This document shows, in pieces, positions 1 through 8,262 of a stretch of 64,000 bases of DNA. Source of the stretch: Canibacter zhuwentaonis (GTDB lineage Bacteria; Actinomycetota; Actinomycetes; Actinomycetales; Microbacteriaceae); NCBI RefSeq assembly GCF_018531125.1, contig NZ_JAHDSY010000001.1. One strand, given 5' to 3'. A model generated the notes under the pieces. That model saw only the letters and a list, made by a program, of their open reading frames with translations. It was not told the origin of the DNA and made no database searches. The position numbers and the translations under genes were made by a program. The stretch's first letter is position 1; the number at the start of each line of letters is the position of its first letter.

Positions 1-154
1 CCGGTTTTCTGAGGTGGTTACGGGGTCACTCCAGCGTTTGCAGCCCGGTATTCTATGGCAGATGCGAAGCTCCTGCAGCGCTTACAAGCTGGTTTCCGCT
101 GCGGGCGCGAGGCGCTGCAGCGCTTACAACCCATCTTTTAGTAGAGTAAGTAGT

Positions 155-778
155 ATGAAAATTATTGCACTTACCGGAGGCATTGCGGCTGGTAAGACAA
201 CCGTTGCAAAACTGTTCCGCGAGTGCGGCGCTGCCCTGATTGACGCCGATGTTTTAGCGCGCGCAGCCGTTGCCGAAGGCACTCCCGGACACGTCGCTGT
301 GCTCGCAGAGTTTGGCGCTGATATTATTGGCGCGGACGGTGAGCTTGACCGGCGCAAACTGGGCACTGTGGTTTTTGCCTCAGCGGCTAAGCGCCGCGCG
401 CTCGAAGCAATTGTGCACCCTGAGGTGAAACGCCTGTTCGCGCTGCGCGCAGCCGAACTAAAGCAGCGCGAAGTTCCGGTTTGCGTGTACGAAATCCCGC
501 TCCTGGTGGAGAGCGGGCAACAGCACAACTTTGACGGTGTGGTCGTGGTTGTGGCAGACAAAGAGACCAGACTGCGGCGACTAATAATAGAGCGTGGGCT
601 GTCGGCTGAAATGGCTGCACAGCGCCTTGCTGCACAGGTTTCAGACGAAGCGCGGATCGCAATCGCCAACTGGGTTGTGCCCACTGATGTGAATATTGCG
701 CAAACACGGCAGCAGGTGCAGCAGATTTGGCAGCAAATCACCGCTGCTCCGTATATGAGCGCGCGTGGAGTGAATTAG
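155..778 (+). CDS. coaE: Dephospho-CoA kinase
   Basis: It catalyses the last step of coenzyme A synthesis, ATP-dependent phosphorylation of the 3' hydroxyl of dephospho-CoA, in the cytosol. The 207-residue product opens with MKIIALTGGIAAGKTT, a P-loop near residues 8-15 with A-A where many homologues have G-S. It then shows the family segments LIDADVLAR and YEIPLLVESG. Length matches the family. The reading frame is open further upstream to about position 14, but that extension is low-complexity and repeats CTGCAGCGCTTACAA, so ATG 155 is the credible start. The downstream neighbour is convergent. Confidence 0.95.
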   Translation: MKIIALTGGIAAGKTTVAKLFRECGAALIDADVLARAAVAEGTPGHVAVLAEFGADIIGADGELDRRKLGTVVFASAAKRRALEAIVHPEVKRLFALRAAELKQREVPVCVYEIPLLVESGQQHNFDGVVVVVADKETRLRRLIIERGLSAEMAAQRLAAQVSDEARIAIANWVVPTDVNIAQTRQQVQQIWQQITAAPYMSARGVN

Positions 779-874
779 CACCGCGAGACCGAGCACCTTC
801 TTAAGACGGATTAGCGCATAACAAGCCAGTTTTTGGGCGGACTGATTCTGAGCTATCTCGTGCTGGGAGGGGAT

Positions 875-970
875 CCGCCGCTAAAAGCGAATTCCAGCTG
901 TCACTCCAACCACAGCGCGCAGCGCCGATCCGCTGCCAAAATAAGTGTGATTACCCGCCGCTAAAAGCGA
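875..970. repeat. 16-bp direct repeat CCGCCGCTAAAAGCGA, two copies
   Basis: Exact copies lie at 875-890 and 955-970. The second forms the last codons of the minus-strand VKOR gene. A diverged copy (CCGCCGCTAAAGTCGG) lies at 12645-12660, after the first HtaA gene. Each copy is next to a gene 3' end. Function unknown. The coaE-VKOR gap (779-950) otherwise shows nothing codable. Confidence 0.6.
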
Positions 971-1565
971 GACGCACGTGAGTTATCCAATCTAGCCCGA
1001 GTTGTGCGTAGAAAGCGATTGCCGCGTAGGATAAAATCACCAGCACCCAGCGCCACTCGTGCAAAAACTGGCAGATGCGGCGCAGTCCGGCGCTTACCCG
1101 TGCGTGATTCTCCGCGACCGTCGCGGGCACAGTTAGCCAGAACAGTGGAATTGTTACGAGCCATATCACCATGCACCATGGGCACAGCGTGCCAATTGCA
1201 AAAACGCTCTGCCAGCTGAGCCAGAAAACGAACACCACTGCGGTAAGCAGGGCGCAGTTGTAGATGTGCCAGAACCAGCTACTAAAACGTGCCCCCGCGA
1301 GCAGCGCCACCCCCACTAGCACCGGCGCAACAAAAGCGGCAATGCCGATGAATGTGTTGGAAAACCCGAACAGCGACCCTTGCCAAGAGTCCATGTTTGG
1401 CCCGCAGGTGACCAGAATGCTGAACTCGCAGTTTGTGACATAGTCAGGGTTTTTCAGCTTTTTAAGGTATTCCACGGCCAGCTCCATGGACGCAAACCAC
1501 CCAATTGCCCCAAATAAAATTGAGACCAGTGCTAATTTTAAGGTTTTGTCTCGGTTATTTTTCAT
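951..1565 (-). CDS. Vitamin K epoxide reductase (VKOR) family membrane protein
   Basis: The 204-residue polytopic membrane protein has about five hydrophobic segments. VKOR homologues in bacteria reoxidise a DsbA-like partner and pass electrons to quinone, supporting disulfide formation outside the cytoplasm. The redox CPWC motif is at about residues 128-131 (TLCPWCMVIW), and the loop cysteines C46 and C54 (TNCEFSILVTCG) match the family pattern. ATG 1565 gives a short basic N-terminus followed by the first membrane span. It is convergent with coaE. No thioredoxin-fold partner is adjacent. The wall-anchored proteins elsewhere in this window are possible indirect clients (inference). Confidence 0.9.
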   Translation of the reverse strand: MKNNRDKTLKLALVSILFGAIGWFASMELAVEYLKKLKNPDYVTNCEFSILVTCGPNMDSWQGSLFGFSNTFIGIAAFVAPVLVGVALLAGARFSSWFWHIYNCALLTAVVFVFWLSWQSVFAIGTLCPWCMVIWLVTIPLFWLTVPATVAENHARVSAGLRRICQFLHEWRWVLVILSYAAIAFYAQLGLDWITHVRLAFSGG

Positions 1566-1666
1566 AAAACTAATTTTACTAGCGTTTACTCAGTTTTGGC
1601 TTGATAAATAGTGCAATAATTGTTTACAGGTTTATTGTACTATTTTCATTAAACCGCAAGATTTAA

Positions 1667-1748
1667 TGCATGATTTCATGCAGGTGTAAGATTTTTGCCA
1701 CTATATGGCGCACTACAGCAAAAATAGTGGCTAGCGTAATGCTAAGGA
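1667..1748 (+). promoter_or_regulatory. Structured 5' UTR of rne with alternative hairpins and RBS
   Basis: A perfect inverted repeat TGCATGA-TT-TCATGCA lies at 1667-1682. Further down, ATTTTTGC (1691-1698) can pair with GCAAAAAT (1718-1725), or instead CCACTAT (1698-1704) can pair with ATAGTGG (1724-1730). These two stems overlap and exclude each other. AAGGAG at about 1743-1748 is the ribosome site for ATG 1759. E. coli rne is autoregulated through its 5' UTR. A similar role here is inference. Confidence 0.5.
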
Positions 1749-1758
1749 GCACACTGTT

Positions 1759-4734
1759 ATGGTGAAAGAACATATTGCCGCAGGTGACACACAGTCGCCA
1801 GCAGCTATTCAGATGGTGGACGGCAACTCGCGGGAGGTCAGCGCGCAACCGGCAGCAATCGCGGCGGATCGGGTTGACACGAAGTGCGTGATGTTTCTTG
1901 CGCCGGATGTGCCACCGGTAAAACCAAAACCGCGCGTGCCGTATCTGAGTTTTGAAGTGGGAATGCCGCTGTTCGATCTTGCTCGTAAAGCAGGCGATGA
2001 GAAGCGTAAGCCGCTGGAGCCGGTTGTGCAGGCTCTGCGCGAGAAAGATCGCGATGATAAGGGTGCGCCCGCCCGCGACGAGCGGAGCCAGTTGCAAAAA
2101 GCGGTGCAGCAGGAGCGGGGCGAGCACGATACGCAGCCTGTTGCCGGATCTATGCGCCTGGAGGCTAAAAAGCACCGCAAGCGTGATAGCCGCGATATTG
2201 GCAGGCGCCGTGTGGTGGTTACCGAATCTGAGTTTTTAGCGCGGCGCGAGTCTGTTGACCGGCGCATGATCGTGCATAGCTCTCAAAATTTTGTGCAGAT
2301 CGGGGTGCTTGAAGACAAGATGCTGGTTGAGCACTATGTTGCGCGCTCTGATGAGACCTCGCTGATAGGTAATGTTTATCTGGGCAAGGTACAAAATGTG
2401 CTGCCGGGTATGGAGGCCGCGTTTATCGACATTGGCGAAGAGCGCAATGCTGTTTTGTACGCTGGCGAAGTTGACTGGTCAGAGTACAGCGGCAGCTACC
2501 GCTCGCGCAAAATTGACAGGGTGCTAAAGCCGGGTGACTCGATTCTGGTGCAGGTGTTGAAAGACCCTGTTGGGCACAAGGGCGCGCGATTGACGACGCA
2601 GATTTCACTGTCCGGGCGTTTTCTGGTGTTTTTGCCGGGCGGATCAACAAACGGTATTTCACGCAAGCTGCCGGATACTGAGCGGCAGCGTTTGAAAAAA
2701 ATTCTGAAAGAGATTGTGCCGGTGGATTCAAGCGTGATTGTGCGTACCGCTTCCGAGGGCGCTAGTGATGAGCAGCTGAAGCGCGATGTGAGGTCTTTGA
2801 GTGCGCGCTGGGAGGCTATTTCCAAGGGCGTAACCGAGGCGAAAGCGCCGGTGTGCTTGCACGCGGAGCCGGATACGTTGATTAAAATCGTGCGTGATGT
2901 GTTTAACGAGGATTTCCAGAAACTCGTAATCGACAGTGAGAGCGTGCATGGCACAATCGTCAGCTATCTTGAAAAGATTGCGCCCGAGCTGTTAGAACGG
3001 GTTGTTTTGCACAGGGGTGAGCGCGATGCCTTTGCTAAGTTCCGCGTCACAGAGCAGATTAAAAAAGCGCTCGATCGCAAGGTTTGGTTGCCCTCTGGCG
3101 GCTCGCTCGTGCTTGACCGCACCGAGGCAATGACCGTGATTGACGTGAACACGGGCAAGTTTGTTGGCAGCGGCGGTAATCTCGAAGAGACCGTCACTAA
3201 AAACAACCTTGAAGCGGCCGAAGAGATTGTGCGCCAGTTGCGCCTGCGTGACATCGGTGGTATTATTGTGATTGACTTTATTGATATGGTGCTTGAGACG
3301 AACCGTGATCTGGTGTATCGCAGGCTGATTGACTGCCTAGGTCGAGATCGCACAAAGCATCAGGTGGCTGAGGTGACATCGCTTGGGCTGGTGCAGATGA
3401 CTCGCAAAAAGATCGGGTTAGGTCTGCTCGAGTCGTTCAGTAATAATTGTGAGGTCTGTGAGGGTCGCGGGGTGATAGTTCAGCAGGCACCGGTTTCACA
3501 CAAGCATGATCAGAATACTTCTGGCAAGAAGGCGGCTCGTGCGCAGCAGGCGCGCCAGATTAAGCGTTCTGCTTCAGCTAAAATCGCGCAGGTGGTTGCA
3601 GCTATAAACGCTGATGCCAAGAAAGACGAGACCGCAGAATTCACTGACGGCTCTGCAGAGAGCGTTGTGTCGCAGACGGATGTAGCGCGGGCAGATAAGA
3701 AACAGGCGAATTCGTCGCGGGCGAATAAGACCCGGGCGGATGCGGCGGTCGAACCGCGCGATGATGGTGCGCGGGATGTTTTGAGCGGCGGTGGCGGATT
3801 CGCTGTAAAACCGACCGAAACCGCACCGGAAGCACAGCATACGGAGCAGCCTAAGCTTGCGCCGCGCCGCAGTCGCCGGGTTGTGAAAGCTGCTGGCTCA
3901 AACAGGGTTGAAGAGGTTGCCCTAAAGCAGGTATCAGCGGATGCTGCTGAGCGGGAGGGTGATTCTGGCAAGCAAGAGTCTGTGGATGTTCCGGCTGAGC
4001 GGGCAAATGCTGTTGAGCAGCAGGTGATAGCGGCTGTTGAGCAGGCGGAGATTACAGCTGAGAAGACAGAGACTGCGGGCGAGCAGGTAGGTGCAGAGGC
4101 TGCTGCTGAGCAAGCTTCCGCAGCATTAACTACTGAGCAGAATCTGACAGAGCAACAGTCGCAAGATGTTGAGGAAGCAGCTGAGGCTGATGATATTGAC
4201 GATGCTGACGAGTACGATATGGACGATCTCGACAGCGACTCTGACAGCTTTGATGATGACTTGGATATTGTGCCGATCGACCTGGACGATACTGCCGACG
4301 AATTTGAGTATGACGGCGAAGAGGAGCGCGTAGAATCGGATGAGCCGCACGTGCGCATAGATCCCACAATTGCGTATAACGCGGTTGACGCTTTATTTGG
4401 GCACATGGAAAAGCGCGCTCCGAAGAAGGCGAAAGAACGCGCCGCGGACGGTGGCGCTGGCGAGATAATTCAGCGTCACGGCGAGAAATCGGGCGAGATG
4501 AAGCAGCTGTTCGACAAGGTTCTGGGGGCTTTGCCTGATCCGCGCGCCTCTGGTAGGGGGCGTGAGCGGGCGCGGATGGAAGCTGAGATTCAGGCTCGTG
4601 TTGAGAAGTCACGGAGCAAGAGTGCGCTTAACGATCCAGAGGTTAGCAGAGATTTGACAATGTCAATTTTGGAAACTTTGCTGGATTCGTCTCTGGGTAA
4701 AAAGCCGGAGGATAGCGCTGATTCTGACAATTAG
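1759..4734 (+). CDS. rne: Ribonuclease E/G family endoribonuclease
   Basis: This is a 991-residue single-strand endoribonuclease of mRNA decay and rRNA processing. The N-terminal ~170 residues are basic and variable. An S1-type RNA-binding segment follows (about residues 190-290, TSLIGNVYLGKVQNVLPGMEAAFIDIGEERNAVLY). The RNase E/G catalytic core comes next, with VIDVNTGKFVG and IIVIDFIDM carrying the metal-binding Asp residues near 455-510. The zinc-link cysteines are in NCEVCEGRG near residue 563. The C-terminal ~400 residues are low-complexity, with an Ala/Glu-rich part and then a strongly acidic stretch around residues 800-860. Such tails scaffold degradosomes or bind RNA in known enzymes. 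It is followed by rplU-rpmA as in many actinobacteria. Confidence 0.95.
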   Translation: MVKEHIAAGDTQSPAAIQMVDGNSREVSAQPAAIAADRVDTKCVMFLAPDVPPVKPKPRVPYLSFEVGMPLFDLARKAGDEKRKPLEPVVQALREKDRDDKGAPARDERSQLQKAVQQERGEHDTQPVAGSMRLEAKKHRKRDSRDIGRRRVVVTESEFLARRESVDRRMIVHSSQNFVQIGVLEDKMLVEHYVARSDETSLIGNVYLGKVQNVLPGMEAAFIDIGEERNAVLYAGEVDWSEYSGSYRSRKIDRVLKPGDSILVQVLKDPVGHKGARLTTQISLSGRFLVFLPGGSTNGISRKLPDTERQRLKKILKEIVPVDSSVIVRTASEGASDEQLKRDVRSLSARWEAISKGVTEAKAPVCLHAEPDTLIKIVRDVFNEDFQKLVIDSESVHGTIVSYLEKIAPELLERVVLHRGERDAFAKFRVTEQIKKALDRKVWLPSGGSLVLDRTEAMTVIDVNTGKFVGSGGNLEETVTKNNLEAAEEIVRQLRLRDIGGIIVIDFIDMVLETNRDLVYRRLIDCLGRDRTKHQVAEVTSLGLVQMTRKKIGLGLLESFSNNCEVCEGRGVIVQQAPVSHKHDQNTSGKKAARAQQARQIKRSASAKIAQVVAAINADAKKDETAEFTDGSAESVVSQTDVARADKKQANSSRANKTRADAAVEPRDDGARDVLSGGGGFAVKPTETAPEAQHTEQPKLAPRRSRRVVKAAGSNRVEEVALKQVSADAAEREGDSGKQESVDVPAERANAVEQQVIAAVEQAEITAEKTETAGEQVGAEAAAEQASAALTTEQNLTEQQSQDVEEAAEADDIDDADEYDMDDLDSDSDSFDDDLDIVPIDLDDTADEFEYDGEEERVESDEPHVRIDPTIAYNAVDALFGHMEKRAPKKAKERAADGGAGEIIQRHGEKSGEMKQLFDKVLGALPDPRASGRGRERARMEAEIQARVEKSRSKSALNDPEVSRDLTMSILETLLDSSLGKKPEDSADSDN

Positions 4735-4761
4735 TGCGATCGTAAATTACGGGCGTGGTGT

Positions 4762-4791
4762 TTGACCGCTCGCGCCTTTGTGCGGTAGTAT
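4762..4791 (+). promoter_or_regulatory. Predicted promoter of rplU-rpmA
   Basis: TTGACC at 4762-4767 is followed after 18 bases by TAGTAT at 4786-4791. The -10 region reads GGTAGTATATT, an 11-mer also present upstream of rplS (60454-60464). The transcript would have a leader of about 120 bases before rplU, a possible site for ribosomal-protein feedback. Confidence 0.6.
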
Positions 4792-4915
4792 ATTAGATTA
4801 GTTCCTCCTGTTTTTAACGGGTAAGAGTTTAATTAACATACTGCTTGCGGGCAGGTCAATATGTACAGAATAATAGCTTTACTTTGTAAGGCGTGAGATT
4901 AGAAGAGGGTGTTAA

Positions 4916-5224
4916 TTGGTTTACGCGGTAGTGCGCGCCGGTGGCCGTCAAGAAAAAGTTGAGGTTGGTTCGGTTATCACTGTTAATCGCATTAAAGGCG
5001 ATGATAACGGTAAACTGCAGCTTCCGGCTGTTTTGCTTGTGGATGGCGATAACATTACAACCGATGCTGGAAAATTAGCTAAAGTTAAGGTTGAAGCTGA
5101 GATTTTGGAAGATGTGCGCGGTCCTAAAATTGTGATTCAGCGTTACAAAAACAAAACAGGTTATAAATCAAGGCAGGGTCACCGTCAGGATTTGACCCGC
5201 TTGAAAATTACCGGCATCAAATAG
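4916..5224 (+). CDS. rplU: 50S ribosomal protein L21
   Basis: This is a 102-residue 23S rRNA-binding protein of the large subunit. The sequence VYAVVRAGGRQEKVEVGSV and the C-terminal KTGYKSRQGHRQDLTRLKI are diagnostic. Translation must start at TTG 4916, because no in-frame ATG or GTG lies between the upstream sequence and the conserved VYAVVRAGG. A purine-rich AGAAGAGGG about 7 bases before it serves as the ribosome site. It is the first gene of the rplU-rpmA pair. Confidence 0.97.
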   Translation: MVYAVVRAGGRQEKVEVGSVITVNRIKGDDNGKLQLPAVLLVDGDNITTDAGKLAKVKVEAEILEDVRGPKIVIQRYKNKTGYKSRQGHRQDLTRLKITGIK

Positions 5225-5256
5225 TTCGTTCGTTTATATTTTAAGGAGCTTAACTC

Positions 5257-5508
5257 ATGGCACATAAGAAGGGCGCGGCATCTACGCGCAACGGTCGTGA
5301 TTCTAACCCTCAGTACTTGGGTGTAAAGCGTTTTGGTGGTCAGCAGGTTAATGCTGGCGAAATCATTGTGCGCCAGCACGGCACTAAGTTTCATCCCGGT
5401 GCTAATGTTGGTCGCGGCGGTGACGATACTCTGTTCGCTCTTGTAGCCGGTGCTGTAGAGTTTGGCACAAAGGGTGGTCGCAAAGTGGTCAATATTGTAG
5501 CCGCGTAG
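5257..5508 (+). CDS. rpmA: 50S ribosomal protein L27
   Basis: This is an 83-residue large-subunit protein whose N-terminus reaches the peptidyl-transferase centre. MAHKKGAASTRNGRDSNPQ is the actinobacterial form, without the cleavable extension of Firmicutes. RBS AAGGAG precedes ATG 5257. It is 32 bases after rplU and followed by a terminator. Confidence 0.98.
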   Translation: MAHKKGAASTRNGRDSNPQYLGVKRFGGQQVNAGEIIVRQHGTKFHPGANVGRGGDDTLFALVAGAVEFGTKGGRKVVNIVAA

Positions 5509-5522
5509 CGTTTACGCTTTTT

Positions 5523-5556
5523 ATGAGGGGTGGGCTTTGCTCATCCCTCATTTGTT
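5523..5556 (+). terminator. Rho-independent terminator after rpmA
   Basis: ATGAGGGGTG (5523-5532) pairs with CATCCCTCAT (5542-5551) with one G-U pair. The hairpin is followed by TTTG. Confidence 0.8.
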
Positions 5557-5672
5557 TAGCCACAGGGTTGCAAGTTACAGCACAGATTCTCTGCTGTAAC
5601 CGGTACGCTAATAGTGTTAGGTAGCTGAGCAGAATTATCTGTTTAGCGATCAATTACAGAAAGCAGCATAGT

Positions 5673-7181
5673 ATGGTCGCGTTTGTAGACAGAGTGCAGG
5701 TTTTTCTTGCCGCCGGCAGCGGTGGTAACGGCTGTGTTTCGGTGAAGCGTGAAAAGTTTAGGCCTCTTGCCGGGTCAGACGGCGGTAACGGTGGTGACGG
5801 CGGTAATATTACGCTGGTGGCGGATCCGCAAATAACAACCCTGCTGGAATATCATCGCCGCCCGCATTTGAGCGCGCGCAATGGCAGCTATGGCGCTGGT
5901 GACTGGCGTAATGGCGCGCACGGAGAGTCGCTAACCGTGCCGGTTCCTGTTGGGACGGTTGTAAAAGACGCCTCCGGCCAGACCCTGGTGGATTTTACCG
6001 CAGCAGGGCAAGAATATATTGCCGCGCGAGGCGGTTCTGGCGGGCTTGGCAACTCTGCCCTGGCCAGCGCAAAGCGTAAAGCTCCCGGTTTTGCCCTGCT
6101 GGGAACTTCTGGCGCAGAGGTGACGTTGACGCTCGAGCTGAAAAGCATTGCGGATGTTGCGCTGGTGGGGTACCCCTCGGCTGGTAAATCAAGCCTGATT
6201 GCGGCGATGAGCGCGGCTAAGCCCAAGATTGCTGACTACCCGTTCACAACTCTGCACCCCAACCTGGGAGTTGTTGAGCACGGAGAGTACCGGTACACAA
6301 TAGCGGATGTGCCAGGTCTGATTGAGGGCGCGAGTCGGGGCAAAGGGCTGGGGCTTGATTTTCTGCGTCACGTTGAGCGTTGCAGTGTGCTGTTGCACGT
6401 TTTAGACTGTGCCACGCTTGAGGTTGATCGTGATCCGCTGAGCGATTTGGATGTGATCCGCGCCGAGCTGGCGGCTTACCCGGTTGCTGAGGGGCAAACT
6501 CCGCTGCTGGAACGTCCGCAGCTGGTCGCGCTCAATAAGATAGACATTCCCGATGGCGCCGAACTGGCAGAGTTCGTGACAGCCGAGCTGCAAGCGCGCG
6601 GTTATCGCGTGTTTCCCGTGTCCGCGTACACTCGCGAGGGATTGCGCGAGCTGGGCTACGCGCTCGGTGAAATTGTTGCCGCAGAGCTTGCGGCAAGGCT
6701 CGCAGAAACCGCGCAGACAGAGCGCACACAGGTTAGTGTGCCGCACAAAAAACGTGCGCACGAGAGCGGCTTTGCAATCAAGGTTGAGGGCGGCGATGAT
6801 AACCGCCTGTACCGTATTCTGGGTGCTAAGCCCGAGCGCTGGGTAGAGCAGACCGACTTCACTAACGATGAGGCTGTTGGGTATCTTGCTGACAGGCTTA
6901 ATAAAATCGGCATTGAAGAGGCGCTTGTGAAAGCTGGCGCGGTTGCGGGCGCGGCGGTTGTTATCGGCACCGGTGAGGGCGTGGTGTTTGACTGGGAGCC
7001 AACTCTGACGAGTGCCGCCGAGGCGCAGGTTGGCGCACGTGGCACCGATAACCGCTTCGATCAGGCTGACAGGCGCACAAATAAGGAGCGCCGCAAGGAG
7101 TATCACGAGTGGATGGATGCAAAAGCCGCCGCCCGCGACGAGCTGGAGCGTGCCCGCGAGGGGGGAATGTGGGAGCAATAG
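5673..7181 (+). CDS. obgE: GTPase Obg (CgtA)
   Basis: This is a 502-residue essential GTPase in 50S assembly and growth control. The glycine-rich Obg fold is N-terminal (AAGSGGNGCVSVKREKFRPLAGSDGGNGGDGG). The G domain follows with G1 GYPSAGKSS, G3 DVPGLIEGA and G4 NKID. A C-terminal OCT domain covers about residues 360-440. The final ~60 residues are charged, as in other actinobacterial Obg proteins. ATG 5673 begins MVAFVDRVQVFLAAG, the conserved start. In many actinobacteria proB follows. Here the next 266 bases hold no gene. Confidence 0.97.
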   Translation: MVAFVDRVQVFLAAGSGGNGCVSVKREKFRPLAGSDGGNGGDGGNITLVADPQITTLLEYHRRPHLSARNGSYGAGDWRNGAHGESLTVPVPVGTVVKDASGQTLVDFTAAGQEYIAARGGSGGLGNSALASAKRKAPGFALLGTSGAEVTLTLELKSIADVALVGYPSAGKSSLIAAMSAAKPKIADYPFTTLHPNLGVVEHGEYRYTIADVPGLIEGASRGKGLGLDFLRHVERCSVLLHVLDCATLEVDRDPLSDLDVIRAELAAYPVAEGQTPLLERPQLVALNKIDIPDGAELAEFVTAELQARGYRVFPVSAYTREGLRELGYALGEIVAAELAARLAETAQTERTQVSVPHKKRAHESGFAIKVEGGDDNRLYRILGAKPERWVEQTDFTNDEAVGYLADRLNKIGIEEALVKAGAVAGAAVVIGTGEGVVFDWEPTLTSAAEAQVGARGTDNRFDQADRRTNKERRKEYHEWMDAKAAARDELERAREGGMWEQ

Positions 7182-7447
7182 CGGACGCTTCCACAGGTAG
7201 CGGTTTGTCCGCACGTGCCTGCGTGCTTGCAGCCACCCGTGCGACCGATCGCTTGACGTGCCAACTGCGCGGAGCTGCTACCGGTGAGTGCCAGAGTGCG
7301 TGCGGCGCGGTAGGCTGCGCTATGGAGCTGTTATTTGCGGGTGCTGATCCGCTAGAAACAGGGGTTATTAGCCGCAGTGCGATATGATAGAAGCGGTAAC
7401 ATTGGGCAGGGCTGTGCTTTGCACGCTAACAGGGTTGAGGGAGTTTT

Positions 7448-7657
7448 ATGATTGCAGCTGTTTTTTATGTCTCTAATGGGGCGAACGTAGTTAAGGAGTT
7501 GCCTTTTCCAGCTATTGTTTTTGGCGTTATTGCCTTTGTTTTTTTGTCGGCGCTGGCGCTTGTGACCTACAGTTTTCGGGATGTTGCCAACCGCCACGCG
7601 GAAAAAGCCGAGGCGTATAAACGCAAATTTGGTGGTCAGGCACCGCATCACAGGTAG
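7448..7657 (+). CDS. Small single-span membrane protein next to nadD
   Basis: The product has 69 residues: a short outside/N-terminal part, one transmembrane span (about 20-43, PAIVFGVIAFVFLSALALVTYSF), then RDVANRHAEKAEAYKRKF on the cytosolic side. Similar small proteins with an R-DVANRH tail are found just before nadD in Micrococcales genomes (recalled family knowledge). It ends 5 bases before nadD, so the two are probably co-translated. Function unknown. The preceding gap 7182-7447 shows no codable gene. A TATGAT box at about 7384 may be its -10. Confidence 0.75.
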   Translation: MIAAVFYVSNGANVVKELPFPAIVFGVIAFVFLSALALVTYSFRDVANRHAEKAEAYKRKFGGQAPHHR

Positions 7658-7662
7658 GCAAT

Positions 7663-8262
7663 ATGCTCACTGTGCGGCAAAGAATTGGGGTTATGGGTGG
7701 CACCTTTGACCCGATCCACCATGGACACTTGGTGGCCGCCAGCGAGGTTGCTAAGAGCTTTGAGCTTGACCGCGTAATTTTTGTGCCCACCGGGCAGCCC
7801 TGGTATAAGCGGGCTGTTTCTGACGCGGAGCATAGATATTTAATGACCGTTATTGCAACCGCGTCAAACCCCATGTTCACAGTTAGCAGGGTTGATATTG
7901 ACCGTAACCAGCCCACCTACACGGCTGATACGCTGCGCGATTTGCGCGTGCAATATCCCGAAGATGAGCTTTTCTTCATTACTGGAGCGGACGCGATAGC
8001 GCAAATAGGGCAGTGGAAGAACATTGAGCAGGTTTATGAGCTTGCGCGTTTAATCGCAGTGTCGCGCCCCGGGCACGAGCTGTCTTTGAGCAGACTCTCT
8101 GCCGAAAGTGTTAGTTTGTTAGAGGTGCCCGCGCTGGCTATATCCTCGACTGACTGTCGCAGTCGTGTCGCGCAGGGTTATCCGGTATGGTATCTAGTAC
8201 CTGATGGTGTTGTGCAGTATATTGCGAAGCACCGTCTTTATGAAAGTAATGAGGCCGCATGA
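7663..8262 (+). CDS. nadD: Nicotinate-nucleotide adenylyltransferase
   Basis: This 199-residue enzyme adenylates nicotinate mononucleotide in NAD synthesis. The nucleotidyltransferase motif GGTFDPIHHGHL is near residues 11-22 and the C-terminal signature ISSTDCRSRV replaces the usual ISSTxIRxR. ATG 7663 is close behind the small membrane protein. The stop overlaps the next start (ATGA), implying coupling. Confidence 0.95.
   Translation: MLTVRQRIGVMGGTFDPIHHGHLVAASEVAKSFELDRVIFVPTGQPWYKRAVSDAEHRYLMTVIATASNPMFTVSRVDIDRNQPTYTADTLRDLRVQYPEDELFFITGADAIAQIGQWKNIEQVYELARLIAVSRPGHELSLSRLSAESVSLLEVPALAISSTDCRSRVAQGYPVWYLVPDGVVQYIAKHRLYESNEAA

Noticed and set aside
3510..4406. Long minus-strand frame of about 298 codons, Ser/Ala-rich
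   Set aside because: It lies antisense to the rne tail. The composition is what the complement of Ala/Glu/Asp codons gives, and there is no ribosome site.
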